A stretch of DNA of 64,000 nucleotides from Aegilops tauschii subsp. strangulata (GCF_002575655.3 NC_053041.3:118822318-118886317), one strand, 5' to 3'; shown: positions 43,881 through 56,879, numbered from the stretch's first letter. Numbers and translations are program-made. Notes: generated by a model not told the origin, from the letters alone.

Positions 43881-46800
43881 TGTAACGCCCACGATGCGGC
43901 TATATCTCCCACGTGTCGAGGCACAACTTAGAGGCATAACCGCATAGTGGTTTTGTCGCAAGAAGGGTCATCTTCACACAATCCCATGTAATGAACAAGA
44001 ATGGGATAAAGAGTTGGCTTACAATCGCCACTTCACACAATACATAAATATTCATCATACATCATCCAAAATACAAACATATAGACCGACTACGGTCAAA
44101 ATCCAGATGAAAATAAGACAACCCCAAATGCTAGATCCCCGATCGTCTCAAATGGGCTCCACTACTGATCATCAAGAAAAGACACATAGTAACGACCACG
44201 TTCCTCGTCGAACTCCCACTTGAGATCGACGCCATCATCTGCACTGGCATCATCGGCACCTGCAACTGTTTTGGTAGAATCAGTGAGTCACGAGGACTCA
44301 GCAATCTCACACCCGCGAGATCAAGACTATTTAAGCTTATAGGAAAGGATGGTGTAAAGAGGTGGAGCTGCCGCGGCAATAAGCATATATGGTGGCTAAC
44401 ATACGCAAGAGAGAGCGAGAAGAGAAGCAACGGAGCGGTCGTCATCTAGCAATGACCAAGAAGTGATCCTGAACACCTACTTACGTCATACATAACTTAG
44501 ACCGTGTTCACTTCCCGGACTCCGCCGAGAAGAGACCATCACGGCTACACACGCAGTTGATGTATTTTACTTGGGTCAAGTGACAAGTTCTCTACAACCG
44601 GACATTAACAAATTCCCATCTGCCTCATAACCGTGGGCACGGCTTTCGAAAGATAAAACCCTGCAGGGGTGTCCCAACTTAGCCCATCATAAGCTCTCAC
44701 GGTCAACGAAGGATAAACCTTCTCCCGGAAAGACCCGATCAGTCTCGGAATCCCGGTTTACAAAACATTTCGACAATGGTAAAACAAGACCAGCAAAGCC
44801 GCCCGAATGTGCCGACAAATCCCGATAGGAGCTGCACATATCTCGTTCTCAGGGCACACCGGATGAACACTACGTACAGCTAAAACCAATCCTCGAGTTT
44901 CCCCAAGGTGGCGCTGCAAGTGGCTCTAGTTTGGACCAGCACTCAGAGGAACACTGGCCCGGGGGTTTAAATAAAGATGACCCTCGGGCTCGCGAAAACC
45001 CGGGGGGGGGGGGGAAAGGCTTAGGCGGCAAATGGTAAAACCAAAGTTGGGCCTTGCTGGAGGAGTTTTATTCAAGGCAAACTGTCAAGGGGGTCCCATA
45101 AATCACCCGACCGCGTAAGGAACGCAAAATCAAGGAACATAATTCCGGTATAACAGTAGCTAGGGCGGCAAGAGTGGAACAAAACACCAGGCATAAGCCG
45201 AGCCTTCCACCCTTTACCAAATATATAGATGCATTAATTAAATAAGAGATATTGTGATATCCCAACATATCCATGTTCCGACTTGGAACAAACTTCAACT
45301 TCACCTGCAACTAGCAACGCTATAAGAAGGGCTGAGCAAAAGCGGTAACTTAGCCAATCAACGGTTTGCTAGGAATTGATGGTTAGAGGCTGACATGGCA
45401 AAATGGGAGACATGATATAGCAAGTGATAGGTAGCGGAGCATGGCAATAGAGCGAACAACTAGCAAAGCAAAGATAGAAGTGATTTCGAGGGGTGGTCAT
45501 CTTGCCTGCAAGGTTCTCAGAGTTGTCGAAAGCTTGATCCTCGTAAGCGTACTCAATAGGTTCCTCGTTCACGAACTCATCTCCCGGCTCTACCCAAGAC
45601 AAGAACACAAGCAAACGGAACCACAATCAATCACGAGAAATGCACAAGCAACATGATGCAAAACATGTATGATATGCGAGATATGATATGCGATGCATAT
45701 GCGTGCTCCGGAAGGAAAAAGATGAACATGGCAGTAACTTGGAAAACCAAGCATGCCACTGAAAAGATGATATGATTTCGGTCGAAATCGATGTAAAGAT
45801 CACCGGAATCGGATGCACGGTTTGCAAATGGCAAGCAAAACAAGAATGACACGAGTCTGCGATAAACAGCATGATAGCACTTAAAATGCAACAAGTAACA
45901 ATGCTACGGCACTCCAACATTGCAACAATGCATATGACTGTAATCTACAGGAGATGCTTGACAAAAGATGAACACTGAGCTACTGCTATTTCACAACATA
46001 TCAAGCTCAAACAAGCATGGCAAAAGTGCAAAAGATAACAGGTTCACAGACTTGGTGGAAAACTGGACATGGCAGAAAACAGCATCAGGTAGCAATGTTC
46101 AGAGCACGAAATCAACATGCTACAGGAAATTAACATAGCAAAAGAAGGCATGTAAGTGTTCTACTAAAAGCACGTGACAAAAATCCCTTACTGACCATAA
46201 GCCAAAAAGCACCAGAAGATATGATGGCAAGCATGTAAACATAGCAAGTTTCGTTATCAGGTTTCAGACTTAGCAGAAAACAGAGCATGGCAGAAATAAT
46301 AATATGTAGTCCTCTTTGTGAGCTTGATGCACTCACTACAGAGCAATGCATGACAAACCAAGAACACCTACAGCAAGATGGCATGTTTAACAAGCTAAAC
46401 ATGGCAACAACAATTGCATAGAATGTATGGATCAACTACAATAAGCTTGGCAAAAATGAATATCATGTTAAGAATCTGCCCGAAGTATTTTATAGCAAAA
46501 GTAGAGCAAGATTGGGTCATGCTATAGTACTCCATAATAGCAAACAATGGCAGGAATGGATCAATTACAACTATAGCTACAAAACATCCTTACTGAACAT
46601 CTCCAAAATATGCATGGATCTCTCTGTAGCGTCAAGTTTACATGGCAACAAAATAACAGCAGATGAGGACTAAGAAATAACCTAAGTCCCTGAAATCAGA
46701 AACATTATGGGGCCTACTTTGCATGCTTGTGGTAGTCACCACAGAGATCACAAAAATACATGGACTACACCACTGGAAAGATGGAATGCCATACTTCAAA

Positions 46801-48144
46801 ACACATGTATAGCTCATGCCCATAAGATGCACAGATTTAATGATACAAAAATGACAAATCTCCAAGTTCTGCTAAGAACCAGCAGATAACAGCAACTAGC
46901 CCTCTTCCAACAGAGATTTGTGCATCAAGATGACCTCTAATGAACATGGTGCAATTGAACAAAATGTAGAGCATCACGAGACAAACAATTTGACATATTA
47001 CACGCGCGAATTGGAGCTACATGCGAGGAGTTATGCAACGATGGACAGAGGCATATGCTGTAGGAAATTCATGACTTGGAGAAAATTTAGAGGGGGGCTC
47101 GGGTCAACCTTCGTTGACCAGATCGAGATCCGATCGGGCCGGAGCTCGCGCGATGCTCGCCGGCGTGGAGGAGGGCGCGGCGGCCGGGGAAGCTCGCCGG
47201 GAAGGCGCGGGTCGCCGGAGAGGACGCGAGGGAGAGGCGGGCGGCGACCGGCGACGCGGGGCGGAGGAGGCGGCGGCGGTAGCCGGAGTAGTGCGGCGCG
47301 GGGCGGCGGCGATGTGGCAGCGGCGGCGCACGGCGAGGGCGGCGGGGCCGGCTGGCGAGCACGGCGGCGGAGGGAGCCGGCGGGCGCGGGCACGGGAGGC
47401 GGCGGCGGCGGGCGCGCGGGCCGCGCGGGCCAGCTGCGGGCCGGGCGGGCCGCGGCGGCGGCGGCGGATGGGTGCCACGTGGCGGCTCGCCACTGGCTCG
47501 GGGCGGCGGCGCGGATGTCTCGTGGGCGCTGGACGCGTCCGCCCGCGGAGAGGGGATTTTAGGGTTTCGGGGACTGCGAATGTATACGGGAGGGGATGGA
47601 GTTTTATAGGTAGAGGGAGCTAGGAGAGTCCAAATGAGGTGCGGTTTTCGCCCACACGATCGTGATCGAACGACCTAGAGCATGGAAGAGAGTTTGGTGG
47701 GTTTTGGGCTGGTTTTTGAGGGGGTTTTTGCTGGACACTCAAATGGACATTGCGGATGCCCGGTTAACCGTTGGAGTACCAAACGACCTCCGAATGGAAC
47801 GAAACTTGACCGGTGGTCTCCGGGTGGTATATTAAGGCCACTTGACAAGCCTCGGTCCATTACGAGAAAGTTTGACACCCGCACACGAAAGAAAACAAGA
47901 GGGGGTGCACCGGAGGAGATAGGAGCGCCGGATTGGAAAACGGACAACGGAGAAAATGCTCGGATGCATGAGACGAACACGTATGCGAATGAAATGCACA
48001 TGATGAGATGATATGAAATGTATGACATGAACAAAATGCAAAACGAAAGACAAAACCCGACCACGGAGGAAATATCATAACACATAGCCGAAAATGGCAA
48101 GAGTCGGAGTTACAAATATGACAAGTTATATGCGGGGTGTTACA
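43881..48144 (-). repeat. 5' LTR of the chromovirus
   Basis: Near-identical to 33980-38242, with TG..CA termini on the minus strand. It is followed on the right by the target duplication ACCGT. Its TATA box at 47602-47609 would drive leftward transcription through the leader into gag. Confidence 0.95.
47602..47609 (-). promoter_or_regulatory. TATA box of the chromovirus 5' LTR
   Basis: Minus strand CTATAAAA, the likely core promoter for genomic RNA. Same context as 37701-37708. Confidence 0.55.
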
Positions 48145-48149
48145 ACCGT

Positions 48150-49964
48150 GTACCCGCGTGGGTGTGGCTGGGCACGAAGCGTGAGTACGTGCACGGTGCA
48201 CCTATTCTCTTCTTGTATACGTACACCACCAACGTGGGGTTGTGTGAGAGAGATACAAACCTAGAGAGATACAGTGTGTGGGTTCTTGAGAGTTTTTTTT
48301 TGGGGGGGGGGTCAATCAAAAAATGTAACATATGCAATGTGTGTGTGAAATAGAGTCCTGGATATAACATATATATAGAGGGGGCGATCCACGAGAAAAG
48401 AGTGGAGGTATCATCGGCTTGAGTGTCCATAGAATCGAAGAGAGGGATGATGTGTGTGTGCGCGCGCGCGCGATCGATAAAGAGTGCCATCGAATTTGTG
48501 TGTGCCCACGTCAAATAATAGAGTGGCTGGCCTACTGGAACGTGAGATGGGACATGTGCAGTTTGTCTATGTGGCATGGATACCTACCTACAGCGCTCGA
48601 CTATCGGTGTGTGGTGGGGGAAGAGGGAGGCCCAATTAACTATAGAGGTACAATGGCTGGTATATGTCTGGAGGAGGAGAGAGGCCTACCTCGTGTATTA
48701 AGGAGATCGATCTGCCTCATGTATTAAGGGAGATCGATCGACATCCATGCATATGTGCAGGAGAGGAATAAGGTTGGGAGAGAGACAGAGCTAGAGTGTT
48801 GGAGGGGGTGGTAGTGGATTTGCTTCTAACAAATGGTGGGATAGGCTTGCTAGACAAACGGAGGGCACGCCCGCAATATCAGTAAGAGAGGAGATGGCTG
48901 CTTGTTGTCTGTGCACGTGCGTGTGAGAGACGGGTCAGGAGGCATGCACGAATGATGAGGGGGGACGATGTGGCTGTGGTAAGCAGACGTAACTACATAG
49001 GAAGATCAATCGCCCTTTGTTAGAGAAAGGAGAGACATAACTTGTGAGGTACGTCGATCGATGGGGGGTAGTTAAAGTCGATCTAGGTATATGTTGGGAG
49101 ATCTATCGGTATACATGCATGTGTGTGTTAGAAGCAAATGAGGCACGAGGAGAAGGATAGAGAGAGAAAGATGCATGTAGGAGGTGGTACGAGAGGCATA
49201 CTCTATCGAGGGGGGAGGAGTGTGCGAGTACGAGAACGATGAAAAGAGTGGTGGGAGTGAGGCATGGACGGTGACAAGAGAAGAGGGGAAGCTTGTGTTT
49301 GTGCTAGGCACACCTGGCTAGAGAGGCATATCGATCGATGTGTGTCGTAAAAAAGGAGCTGGGGGGCCTACACACACCGTGGGTGAACGACCTAAAGTGA
49401 AAAGATGAATTTGTGCGATGGAGCTAGAGAATGCTGAGGGAGGGTGAGAGGGATGCGGGCGTGTGCATGCACACGAGAAAGTTAGCGCTAGCTACAAAGA
49501 TAAGAGGGTTGTGTGGGTGTAAAAGACGAATAGAGATCATATATACTTCATTATAAAAAGCGAATTCGGATATTTGAAGAATTTATCATAGTGTTTCAAA
49601 CCGACGCATGTGTTAATATATATAACGGTGATACACATGGTGTGGTTATGAACATGTTATACTACATTTAATATATTTTATCTCTACTCTTATAAAAAAC
49701 GGAGTTGTTGATGATGGTGTGCCTGCCATCCTGCAATATAGGCCGTCCGATTTATATCTGGCGGATAGCAAGGAAACTATGATGGTTGAAGTTGGCAACA
49801 ATCATGATTGTAGATTCTTATTGAAATAGAGAAATGAATTAAAATTTATTTCGAATTGCAGGGGTAGTATAGACATTTGGAATGCACTAAAATGTTGGTA
49901 TGAGTAGGTTACATGCATTATACAGCAAGCGAAATTTTTTAATTGGACATAACATGGATTCATA
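48150..49964. other. GT/GA-rich outer-CACTA DNA without a gene
   Basis: 48150-49550 is rich in GTGTGTG, GAGAGAG and CGATCGAT words with a TGTGTGTGCGCGCGCGCG run near 48452. From 49679 the sequence TCTCTACTCTTATAAAAAAC resembles a Helitron 5' tip, but no matching 3' hairpin-CTRR end was found. No coding evidence. Confidence 0.4.
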
Positions 49965-50201
49965 CTCCCTCCTTCCATCTATATAGGGCGTAATGAGATT
50001 TTTAAGACCGCCTTTGACCATTGACAAGATTAATAGTACATGACATGCACAATGTGAAAATTATATCATTGAAAGAACCTTTCACAGACGAATTTAACGG
50101 TGTGCTTTGTGTAAGTTGCATGTCATATATCATTGCTCTAATATTTGGTCAAAGTTAGCATCGAAAAACGCATTAGGCCCTATATAGATGGAAGGAGGGA
50201 G
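49965..50201. mobile_element. Stowaway MITE, 237 bp
   Basis: Starts CTCCCTCCTTCCATCTATAT and ends with its inverse (ATATAGATGGAAGGAGGGAG), flanked by TA on both sides. Perfect match to the Stowaway structure, located upstream of the outer CACTA gene. Confidence 0.9.
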
Positions 50202-52379
50202 TAGCTTTGAATAGCTTTTGTATAGTAAAACGGGGCAAGACTCTCTCTTTGTGTGGTGTGAATAGTTTTATTTTTTCATTTTCTTTTTGGTTGAGGGAAG
50301 TGCGAATTGATTTGGTACGTACAAGTACAATATTACTACACGTTAGGCTTGTCCCTAAAATTCAACCCGCGTCTTGTTATATCCCGAAAATTCAGATATC
50401 GTGCTCCCAAAACTGGTGCATTCACAACCCGCGCCTTGCTATCCCGAAATTACAACGTGCGCGAAAACTCCCTCCAGCTGCTAAATCCCGACACGCGAAA
50501 TCCCCCTTCTAACCCTGAGCCGAAAGGGCCGCTAGTTCAAATCGGTGGGGGGTACTTTTGTAACACACCTTACACTTTGGACAAGCGCGTCCCTAAGTCA
50601 TGCTTCACCCCCTCCCATCGCCCCCTTTTCGCCATTCGAAATCCCAGGCCGCCATAACCTCTCCGCTCCAGCCGCGAAACCCCACCCTCCTCCGTCCGCC
50701 ACGTCACCGCTGCCCAGCCGGAGCCTCGTCCCCGACGATGTCGTCCACCGCAACAGCTCGACGTCCCTCGTCCACCTCCCCGGATGAGGATCCGTCGTCC
50801 ATCTCGCCGTCCCGCTGGTTCAGCCGCCCCGTCCTCGACCTCCAAGGAGCTGCTCCGACGATCGCCTCGTCTATCGCTGTTGCTCCATCCCCACAGCGCC
50901 GCCTTAACCTGCTCCACTGGAACCGCAGCATCCTCACCGACTCCTCGAACGAAGCCGAGGCCTACTCGGCGCCACCAAAGAGGTTGTACACTCATCGCAT
51001 CACACCTTCTCCTTAACTCGACCTCCCGGCGCCGACGGTGCTCCATCCCACACCCCCATGGAGCGGGTACCTTGAAGCCGGCGCCGTGAGCGACATCTCC
51101 ACGGCGGCTCTCCCCCAGTGCGAGGCCCCTTCGGCGGCGGTGTCCATACCAGCCGGATCTGCTGCTGCCACTCTGGCACTCACTCGCTCGCTCGTGCTGC
51201 TGCTCTGCTCCGATTAAGCCACACTTCAGTCGACAGAATCGACTTTTGGGTCAGTCGATTTTCAGGGGTTGGGGGGCTCGCCGGAGTTAAGGAAGAACCA
51301 CTCGCAGCGGGGACGGGGGCTCGCCGAAGAGGTACCCCACTATCTATCTTAGGGTTCAGGGTGGGGGCGGGGGGCCTAGAGGACTGGCCGGGGCGGCGGT
51401 GGCGAGTTGTTTCAGGGCGGCGAGGCGGCGCTGGGGCTGGCAGTTCGGCCGCTGGTGGCTAGCGGCTCAGGGGGGTGCAGGTTGAAGATGAATTGCAGGC
51501 CCTCCCTAAACTACATGTCAACTGCCTCTCTGCTACCATTGCGTTCAGTTTCGACAGTAGCATTCAGATTCCACAGTAAATTTTAGTTTTGACAGTTAAG
51601 TTCAGAGTCAACAGTTTTTACCTCATCTGTTGTAGTCAGGTGGTTTTTGGTGATGTTAATTTTACATCCATTTTACATCATCTATTGGAGATGCTATTAG
51701 AATCCCACTTGAGATTGACGATGTCTGTCTTGTGCTGCTTCAGCCTTGATGTCTTACGGCTCACCGGAGCTGCTCCAACGACAAACCGATCCATCACAAC
51801 AGAGCAGTGCCCTGGACGCCGTCTACAGATTCCTCAGATCTTCCTCCACACCTCCGACAGCCACCTCTGCCTCAACTGCTTCAGCGACCAACCCAATGAT
51901 GCCGAGGACGACATGGCTATGACAAAGAGGTTGTACACTTGTTGCATCACTTATTACTATACATTCATGTCGATCCATTAGGGCTATTTTGGTTCAACGG
52001 AAAAACGTCGATCCACTGGTTGTTACCATCACTCTAAATTTCTGCATGCTCTCCTTACATAATCTCACCATATTTTTTCGTATGCATGTCAGATATTGTA
52101 CACAGTCATGCTGAACATGTAGAGAAAAAGAGAAGAGTTTTGCGCGGCAATACAATGTCATGCAGACATCGCTCCATGGTGGGTTCAATGGCAAACCCTC
52201 CCCACCCCTCTCCAGATTGTAATCCAGAGGAAGATATCTGTTCTGAGGCGGATTCAGACGCCGCTGACCACTCCTATTTACCCCCAAGGTGTTTGCTCTA
52301 CCTTGGCATGATGATGTTAGTCATATCATGCATATGTTGCCTTGCAGTGCCTACTTTTTACATCATATATGTCATCTGC

Positions 52380-53110
52380 TTAGTTTAGACATGTTCTGTA
52401 ATGCCACCTGTTTAGTTTGTATATCATATATGGGAATTATGCAGTCTCATGTCTTTTAGCCAGCCATAATATATGTGAAATGTGCAATGCCATCCTGTTT
52501 AACCAGGCATCATATATTTGAATGATATCTTGCACATCCTTTTCTTCATTACATTTCCATTTGTCGACAATGTTTGTACATTAAACTACTCTTCCTGTGA
52601 ATCAGCCATTTGGGTGGGAGATGGAAAAATCTGGAGTGAAAACAAGGCCTTCAGAGCAGACAGTGCTACCTGTCGAAGCAGATCTCTTGTTGGGTCCCGA
52701 TAGCTCCTCAGAGATGGATTCAGAGACAGATGACTAGTCCTATTCCCCCACTGAGGTGTATGCTCTAACTTGGCACGGTTATACTGCTCATATCATGCAT
52801 ACGGTGTCTTGCATTGCATAGTTTAGACATCATATACACAATATTCAACACCATGTTCTTAGTTCAGACAACATATCGAATGCCCTCTGTTTAGCATATA
52901 AATCACATATGTGAATTAAATGATGCGACCCTGATTACTTAGATAACATGTAGGTGAATTATGTCATGCGATCCTGTTTAGTTATTCATCATATCTTTGA
53001 ATTATGTTATGCTATGCTATCCAGTTTAGATAGACATCATATATGTGAAATTATGTCATGCTATCCGTTTTAGTTAAACAATATACATGTCAACTATTTC
53101 ATGCCCTAAT
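52380..53110. repeat. Degenerate intron repeats (about 45 bp)
   Basis: Introns around exons 3-5 contain many variants of CCTGTTTAG..ATCATATATGTGAATTATG, and the sequence before exons 4 and 5 matches (TGTCTGTACATT..ACT..TTCCTGT). This shows the exons were duplicated with their introns. Confidence 0.6.
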
Positions 53111-54117
53111 TTTCCACACTATCTATTGCATCTGTCTCTCATACAATGTCTGTACATTCAACTATGTTTCCTGTTTATCAGCCATTTGAATTGGAGCGGG
53201 TGATGCTAGTATCTAGCGGACTAAAAACACGGTTTTCAAATAAAACAGTGCTACCTCTTGGTGGAGATAGCACCCCGGTTGTACATGCACAAGAACCAGC
53301 CCTACCACACATAACCCAAACTCTCGCAGATTGTACCCCTACTTCGATGGACAGAGAACCAACTTCACCCAATCTAACCCCAACCCCAGCCGATAGTAAC
53401 CCAGTTCCTGTTGACACAGCACCATCTCCACCACAGAGCTCCCAAACAAGAGCAGTTAGTAAGGCAACTCCAGTGCCCAAAGGGCCAGTACTATCACGGC
53501 GAACCCCAACTCCACCAGTTAGTACGCCTATTCCTGTGGAGGAAGCACAACCAGCTAGTCGTAGTTTAGCATCTATCGCATTTGATGTTGTTAGATCGTA
53601 TGTGCGTATCTTCCCATCTTGGAAATATTATACTAAAGATGAAGGAAAATGCCAGTTGCAGGTGTTTGTCCAGGAGTTATGTGTAAGTAATGTTATTCAT
53701 GGCAATTACTTTGCTTCGTCCCATACATCCTACCTCCATGATGGTTATAATACAGCAATTTTTCCCATTTTTCTCTATAGAGAAGGACCGATTTGGAAAC
53801 TCAGGATGAGGTAACCTGTGCTAATACCTCTGCTATCTTCAAGAATGCTTGGTGGCAGTATCGGAATTACCTGAAGAAAACGTACTTCACCGGCAAAGAA
53901 ACTCATCAAATTCCCTTACGTTCTCCTGAGACACATTTACTGGACGATGACTTGGAACGCCTTGTTCTGTACTGGTCCCGAACCAAGAATGTGGTAAGGT
54001 CTATGAGCTCATTTTCTATTTTTAAGTATTATATTCTTGCGTCTTACTGTACTCTGTTCATGTAGAACAAGTGCCTAAACCTGAAGAACAACTGTTCTAA
54101 TTTAAGATTCCATTGCT

Positions 54118-54306
54118 ATCATAGTTCAAAAAAGCGCTAGGCGTTAATTGTGCATTTTGCCACCGCCTTGCGCTTTACTGACCAAAGCGCATGCTTATGC
54201 GCAGTTATGCACAGATTATGCGTAGTTATGCGCAATGTGTTTTGCCAACGCCTAGAGCCTAGGCGCGCTTAAGCGCTCGCTTAGGCGCGCCTTTTTTAAC
54301 TATGAT
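54118..54306. mobile_element. MITE-like element in an intron
   Basis: ATCATAGTTCAAAAAAGCGC on the left faces GCGCCTTTTTTAACTATGAT on the right, about 190 bp in all with GCGC-rich subterminal words. Class uncertain. Confidence 0.6.
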
Positions 54307-55614
54307 TGCTTTGCTCTTGTATCAATGTATTTACTCATACAAACTTATTTTTAAATTGAAGGATCCAATCGAAACTCCAATGGCACAACAGGTATGTTCA
54401 CGCATGTTTCTTTAACAGGTTTGCTCTTATCAATAGCTCTGTTGATTTCAATTTCAATTGTGTATACAGTTGACTTTCATATCATGCACATTACTAGCAT
54501 CACAACAGAGCCAATAGTGTTGTTGTACATGTAGACCCGTGGTACCCATCTGAAATCTTGTTGTGCCGTGTAGTTTCCCACGCTTTGTATTCTTTCTGTG
54601 CTGCTTTGTCTTGAACTGATATGATTTGAACCGTGTCTCTACTTTGATTTGGCAAGACAATGCAGTGACCATAGGACATAGATATATGTTTGTTTGATGC
54701 TTTTATTATGTACTAGTACTTGGCAATAGAAGACTTGGTAGTTTAATCATGTCCACCTTACTAATGAACTGGTTCACCGAAATGAGTTTCATATACTAGT
54801 ACATGCTAAACTTGTTATGTGTCTGCTTGTTTCTTCTTTTAGAATGCTGACAGAATATTGGGGAAGAGTGCCTTATTAAGCAATGGTAAAGGAAGTAATG
54901 CAGATAAGGTTCAGGATAGTGACACATCCTTGCTGGTCTCCAACAAAGCTGATAAAACAGCTAAGGAAGACTATCTTGAAGACAGCGAGACAACCCCAAA
55001 GTCCTGTCTCGGTTTAGTGTTCGAGTTACTGGCCACTACCGCTTGCACAAGCTATTCAAACTCACTGTCTGAATCAATTCGGTTTCTTGAGTCTCAACTA
55101 CAAGCTGAAAGACACCGATCAGCTGTGCTGCGACAAGAAGCGGAAGGACTGCGGAAGTCCCTGGAGCATTCAGATGCATACTTTTTGGTGCAACAGCAAG
55201 CGTTGGAGGATTTTAGCGCCAAACAGGACAAAGCTAATTAGCTTGCTAAGCTTATTGCCAGCATGGTGGATACCCAGGATAACGTTTCTTGAGCTCTTCT
55301 GAAGTTGTTTCAGTTATGCTCTTGTTTTGCTGTCGCGTTTATTTGCACTGGTGGCCAATTTTGACGGCCAGTGTATGTAATGTGTTGCTTTGTTCCCTAT
55401 ATTTGCACTGGTGGCGAACTTTGATGCCCAGTGGATGTAATATGTGTAATAGCGGTAATAGGCTAGCGTTAATTGCTTGCTTATTTATTTCCTTATTGTC
55501 TTGTTTAGTTCTTTGCTTGTAGTCACTGCAGTTCTTTTTCTGTTTTTTTCTAGTGGCCACAATAGCCTATTTTTGGTAACTAGGCCAAAATAATCATGGC
55601 AACACACGGACTGT

Positions 55615-56340
55615 TGTAACCATGGGCCTCCTGCATGCCGTATGATCCATGGGCCTTCGTTCGGCCGTAGGATCCATCGGCCTTCTATACGGGCCTTAGG
55701 GTCCATGGGCCTTCTACGGGCCGTAGGGTCCATGGGCCTTCTACGGGCCATACGATCCATGGGCCTTCTACGGGCCGTACTATCCATGGGCCTCATACGG
55801 GCCATAGGATCCATGGGCCTTCTACGGGGCGTGTCATCATTTCGCCAATCATGGGCCGTACTATTCGTGGACCATAACGGGCCGTATTTGATAACTATAT
55901 GAAAACAGCCCAACGGGTTTTTTGACATGAAAATGGCCCAATGTATTAACGGTCCGCAAACGGGCCGACTGTAACGACGGGCTGAATTTGGCCCACAAGC
56001 AGAAAATGATAGTAACGGGCCGTATGTAACCGAATGCTGCAAATGAGCCCAAGAATCAATGGGCCCTGAGAAGGCCGAAAGATAACTTGGGTTGGAAACG
56101 GCCCAATGGAATAACGGGCCGTTAATGGGTATAAAGTGATACACTGTTCATTACGGGCCAGTTTCACCACGGGCCGTTAATGGGCCAAGAGTTACAAAGG
56201 TCCTCATATGGGCCGAAAGAAGTCATGGGCCACACATGGGCCGGAAGTTAAAACGGGCTGAATCATATTGGACGGCCCAGATGACGCTACTGGGCCTAAT
56301 TCGGATAGGGCGTAACGGGCCCTGGGTTAGCGGGCTGTAA
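55615..56340. repeat. Right subterminal repeats of outer CACTA
   Basis: Variants of ATCCATGGGCCTTCTACGGGCCGTA recur about every 30 bp to about 55830. Looser ACGGGCCG/ATGGGCC words continue to 56340. This is the expected place for transposase-protein binding sites. Confidence 0.75.
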
Positions 56341-56879
56341 ATAGGCTATATGCGAACATGCCGTTAACAGGCTTTCCATGGGCCGGCCCGCCACCTTTTG
56401 ACCAAGTCAAACGGGCCGGCCTTTTCACAGGAATGGGACTCTGTTGGGCCGTGCCACGTGTCGCCGTATCATCGCGCCTTCGGTCCAATGAGCGGATGAC
56501 ATCTGTCCCAACGGTGAGCCGACACGTGTTTCCTCCAGCCAATGATGATTTTACACGTGGAAAATCCCCATTGGTCGGGGCTGTTAACGGGTTATCGGAT
56601 CCAAAACCCGACCAGATAGCTTAACGGCGTTCCGTTACGGTGGATGCCACGTGTCGGTCACCCTTGACGAAAGCACTTCTATGACGCCCGATTTATCGTC
56701 ATGGAAGTGGACACTTCCGTGATGATAATTTTCGCAATGTCATGGAACACTTCTATGACAGCACAGGTATGACTATCTTGATTCTGTCATAAATTTGTCA
56801 TGGATGTACATGCATGACAGAAAACGCGACCTACTGTGACAAACACGTATCATCACGGAAGTGTATTTTTTTTGTAGTG
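56341..56879. repeat. Right terminus of outer CACTA, ending GTAGTG
   Basis: The last bases are TTTTTTTGTAGTG, the inverse of CACTACAAAAAAA, preceded by CTATGACA/CATGACAG motifs, and followed by TSD ATG (56880-56882). Confidence 0.8.

Larger units (their letters stand above)
33980..48144 (-). mobile_element. Complete chromovirus (Ty3/Gypsy, Tekay-like), reverse oriented
   Basis: Two direct LTR copies (33980-38242 and 43881-48144, 4263 and 4264 bp) flank a minus-strand gag-pol. The 5-bp target duplication ACCGT is exact (33975-33979 and 48145-48149). The primer site next to the right LTR and the purine tract next to the left LTR give the reverse orientation. The C-terminal chromodomain and integrase place it in the chromoviruses; long LTRs suggest the Tekay/Del lineage (inference). 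LTR copies are very similar, so insertion is fairly recent. Confidence 0.95.
50738..55292 (+). pseudogene. Outer-CACTA TNPA-like gene with duplicated exons, decayed
   Basis: Exons inferred: 50738-50982, 51744-51929, 52093-52288, 52606-52755, 53182-53682, 53781-53993, 54362-54391 and 54843-55292, with GT...AG borders. Exon 1 starts MSSTATARRP; exons 1 and 2 share a GAAPT..RSI-type block and both end in the same donor context (AAGAG/GTTGTACAC). Exons 3 and 4 share an SYxPP-type end; exons 4 and 5 share PFxxE...KTR...TVLP. Exons 5 and 6 read IFPSWKYYTKDEGKCQLQVF, then FKNAWWQYRNYLKKTYFTG and DDDLERLVLYWS, resembling Transposase_24 proteins. The last exon is a coiled coil (SESIRFLESQLQAERHRSAV). 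Damage: a phase break between exons 2 and 3, a 1-base loss at the end of exon 3, TAG at 52735, TAG at 55239 just before the natural end at 55292. It could instead be a captured host gene; I am unsure. Confidence 0.5.
9017..56879 (+). mobile_element. Large CACTA-like element, left tip lost to the LARD, with nested insertions
   Basis: The right end is clear. On the minus strand 56879 begins CACTACAAAAAAAATACAC, and it is followed by ATG, matching the interrupted Gypsy pol (GAGCGCCCATGG) into which it inserted. Both ends share subterminal CTATGACA/CATGACAG motifs: 9052-9082 on the left, 56680-56850 on the right. The left CACTAC tip would lie to the left of the LARD. Removing the nested chromovirus and inner CACTA leaves roughly 23 kb. 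That 9017-14849, 25033-33979 and 48145-56879 form one element is inference, supported by repeat modules shared across the first two segments. More than one old element could be present. Confidence 0.5.
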
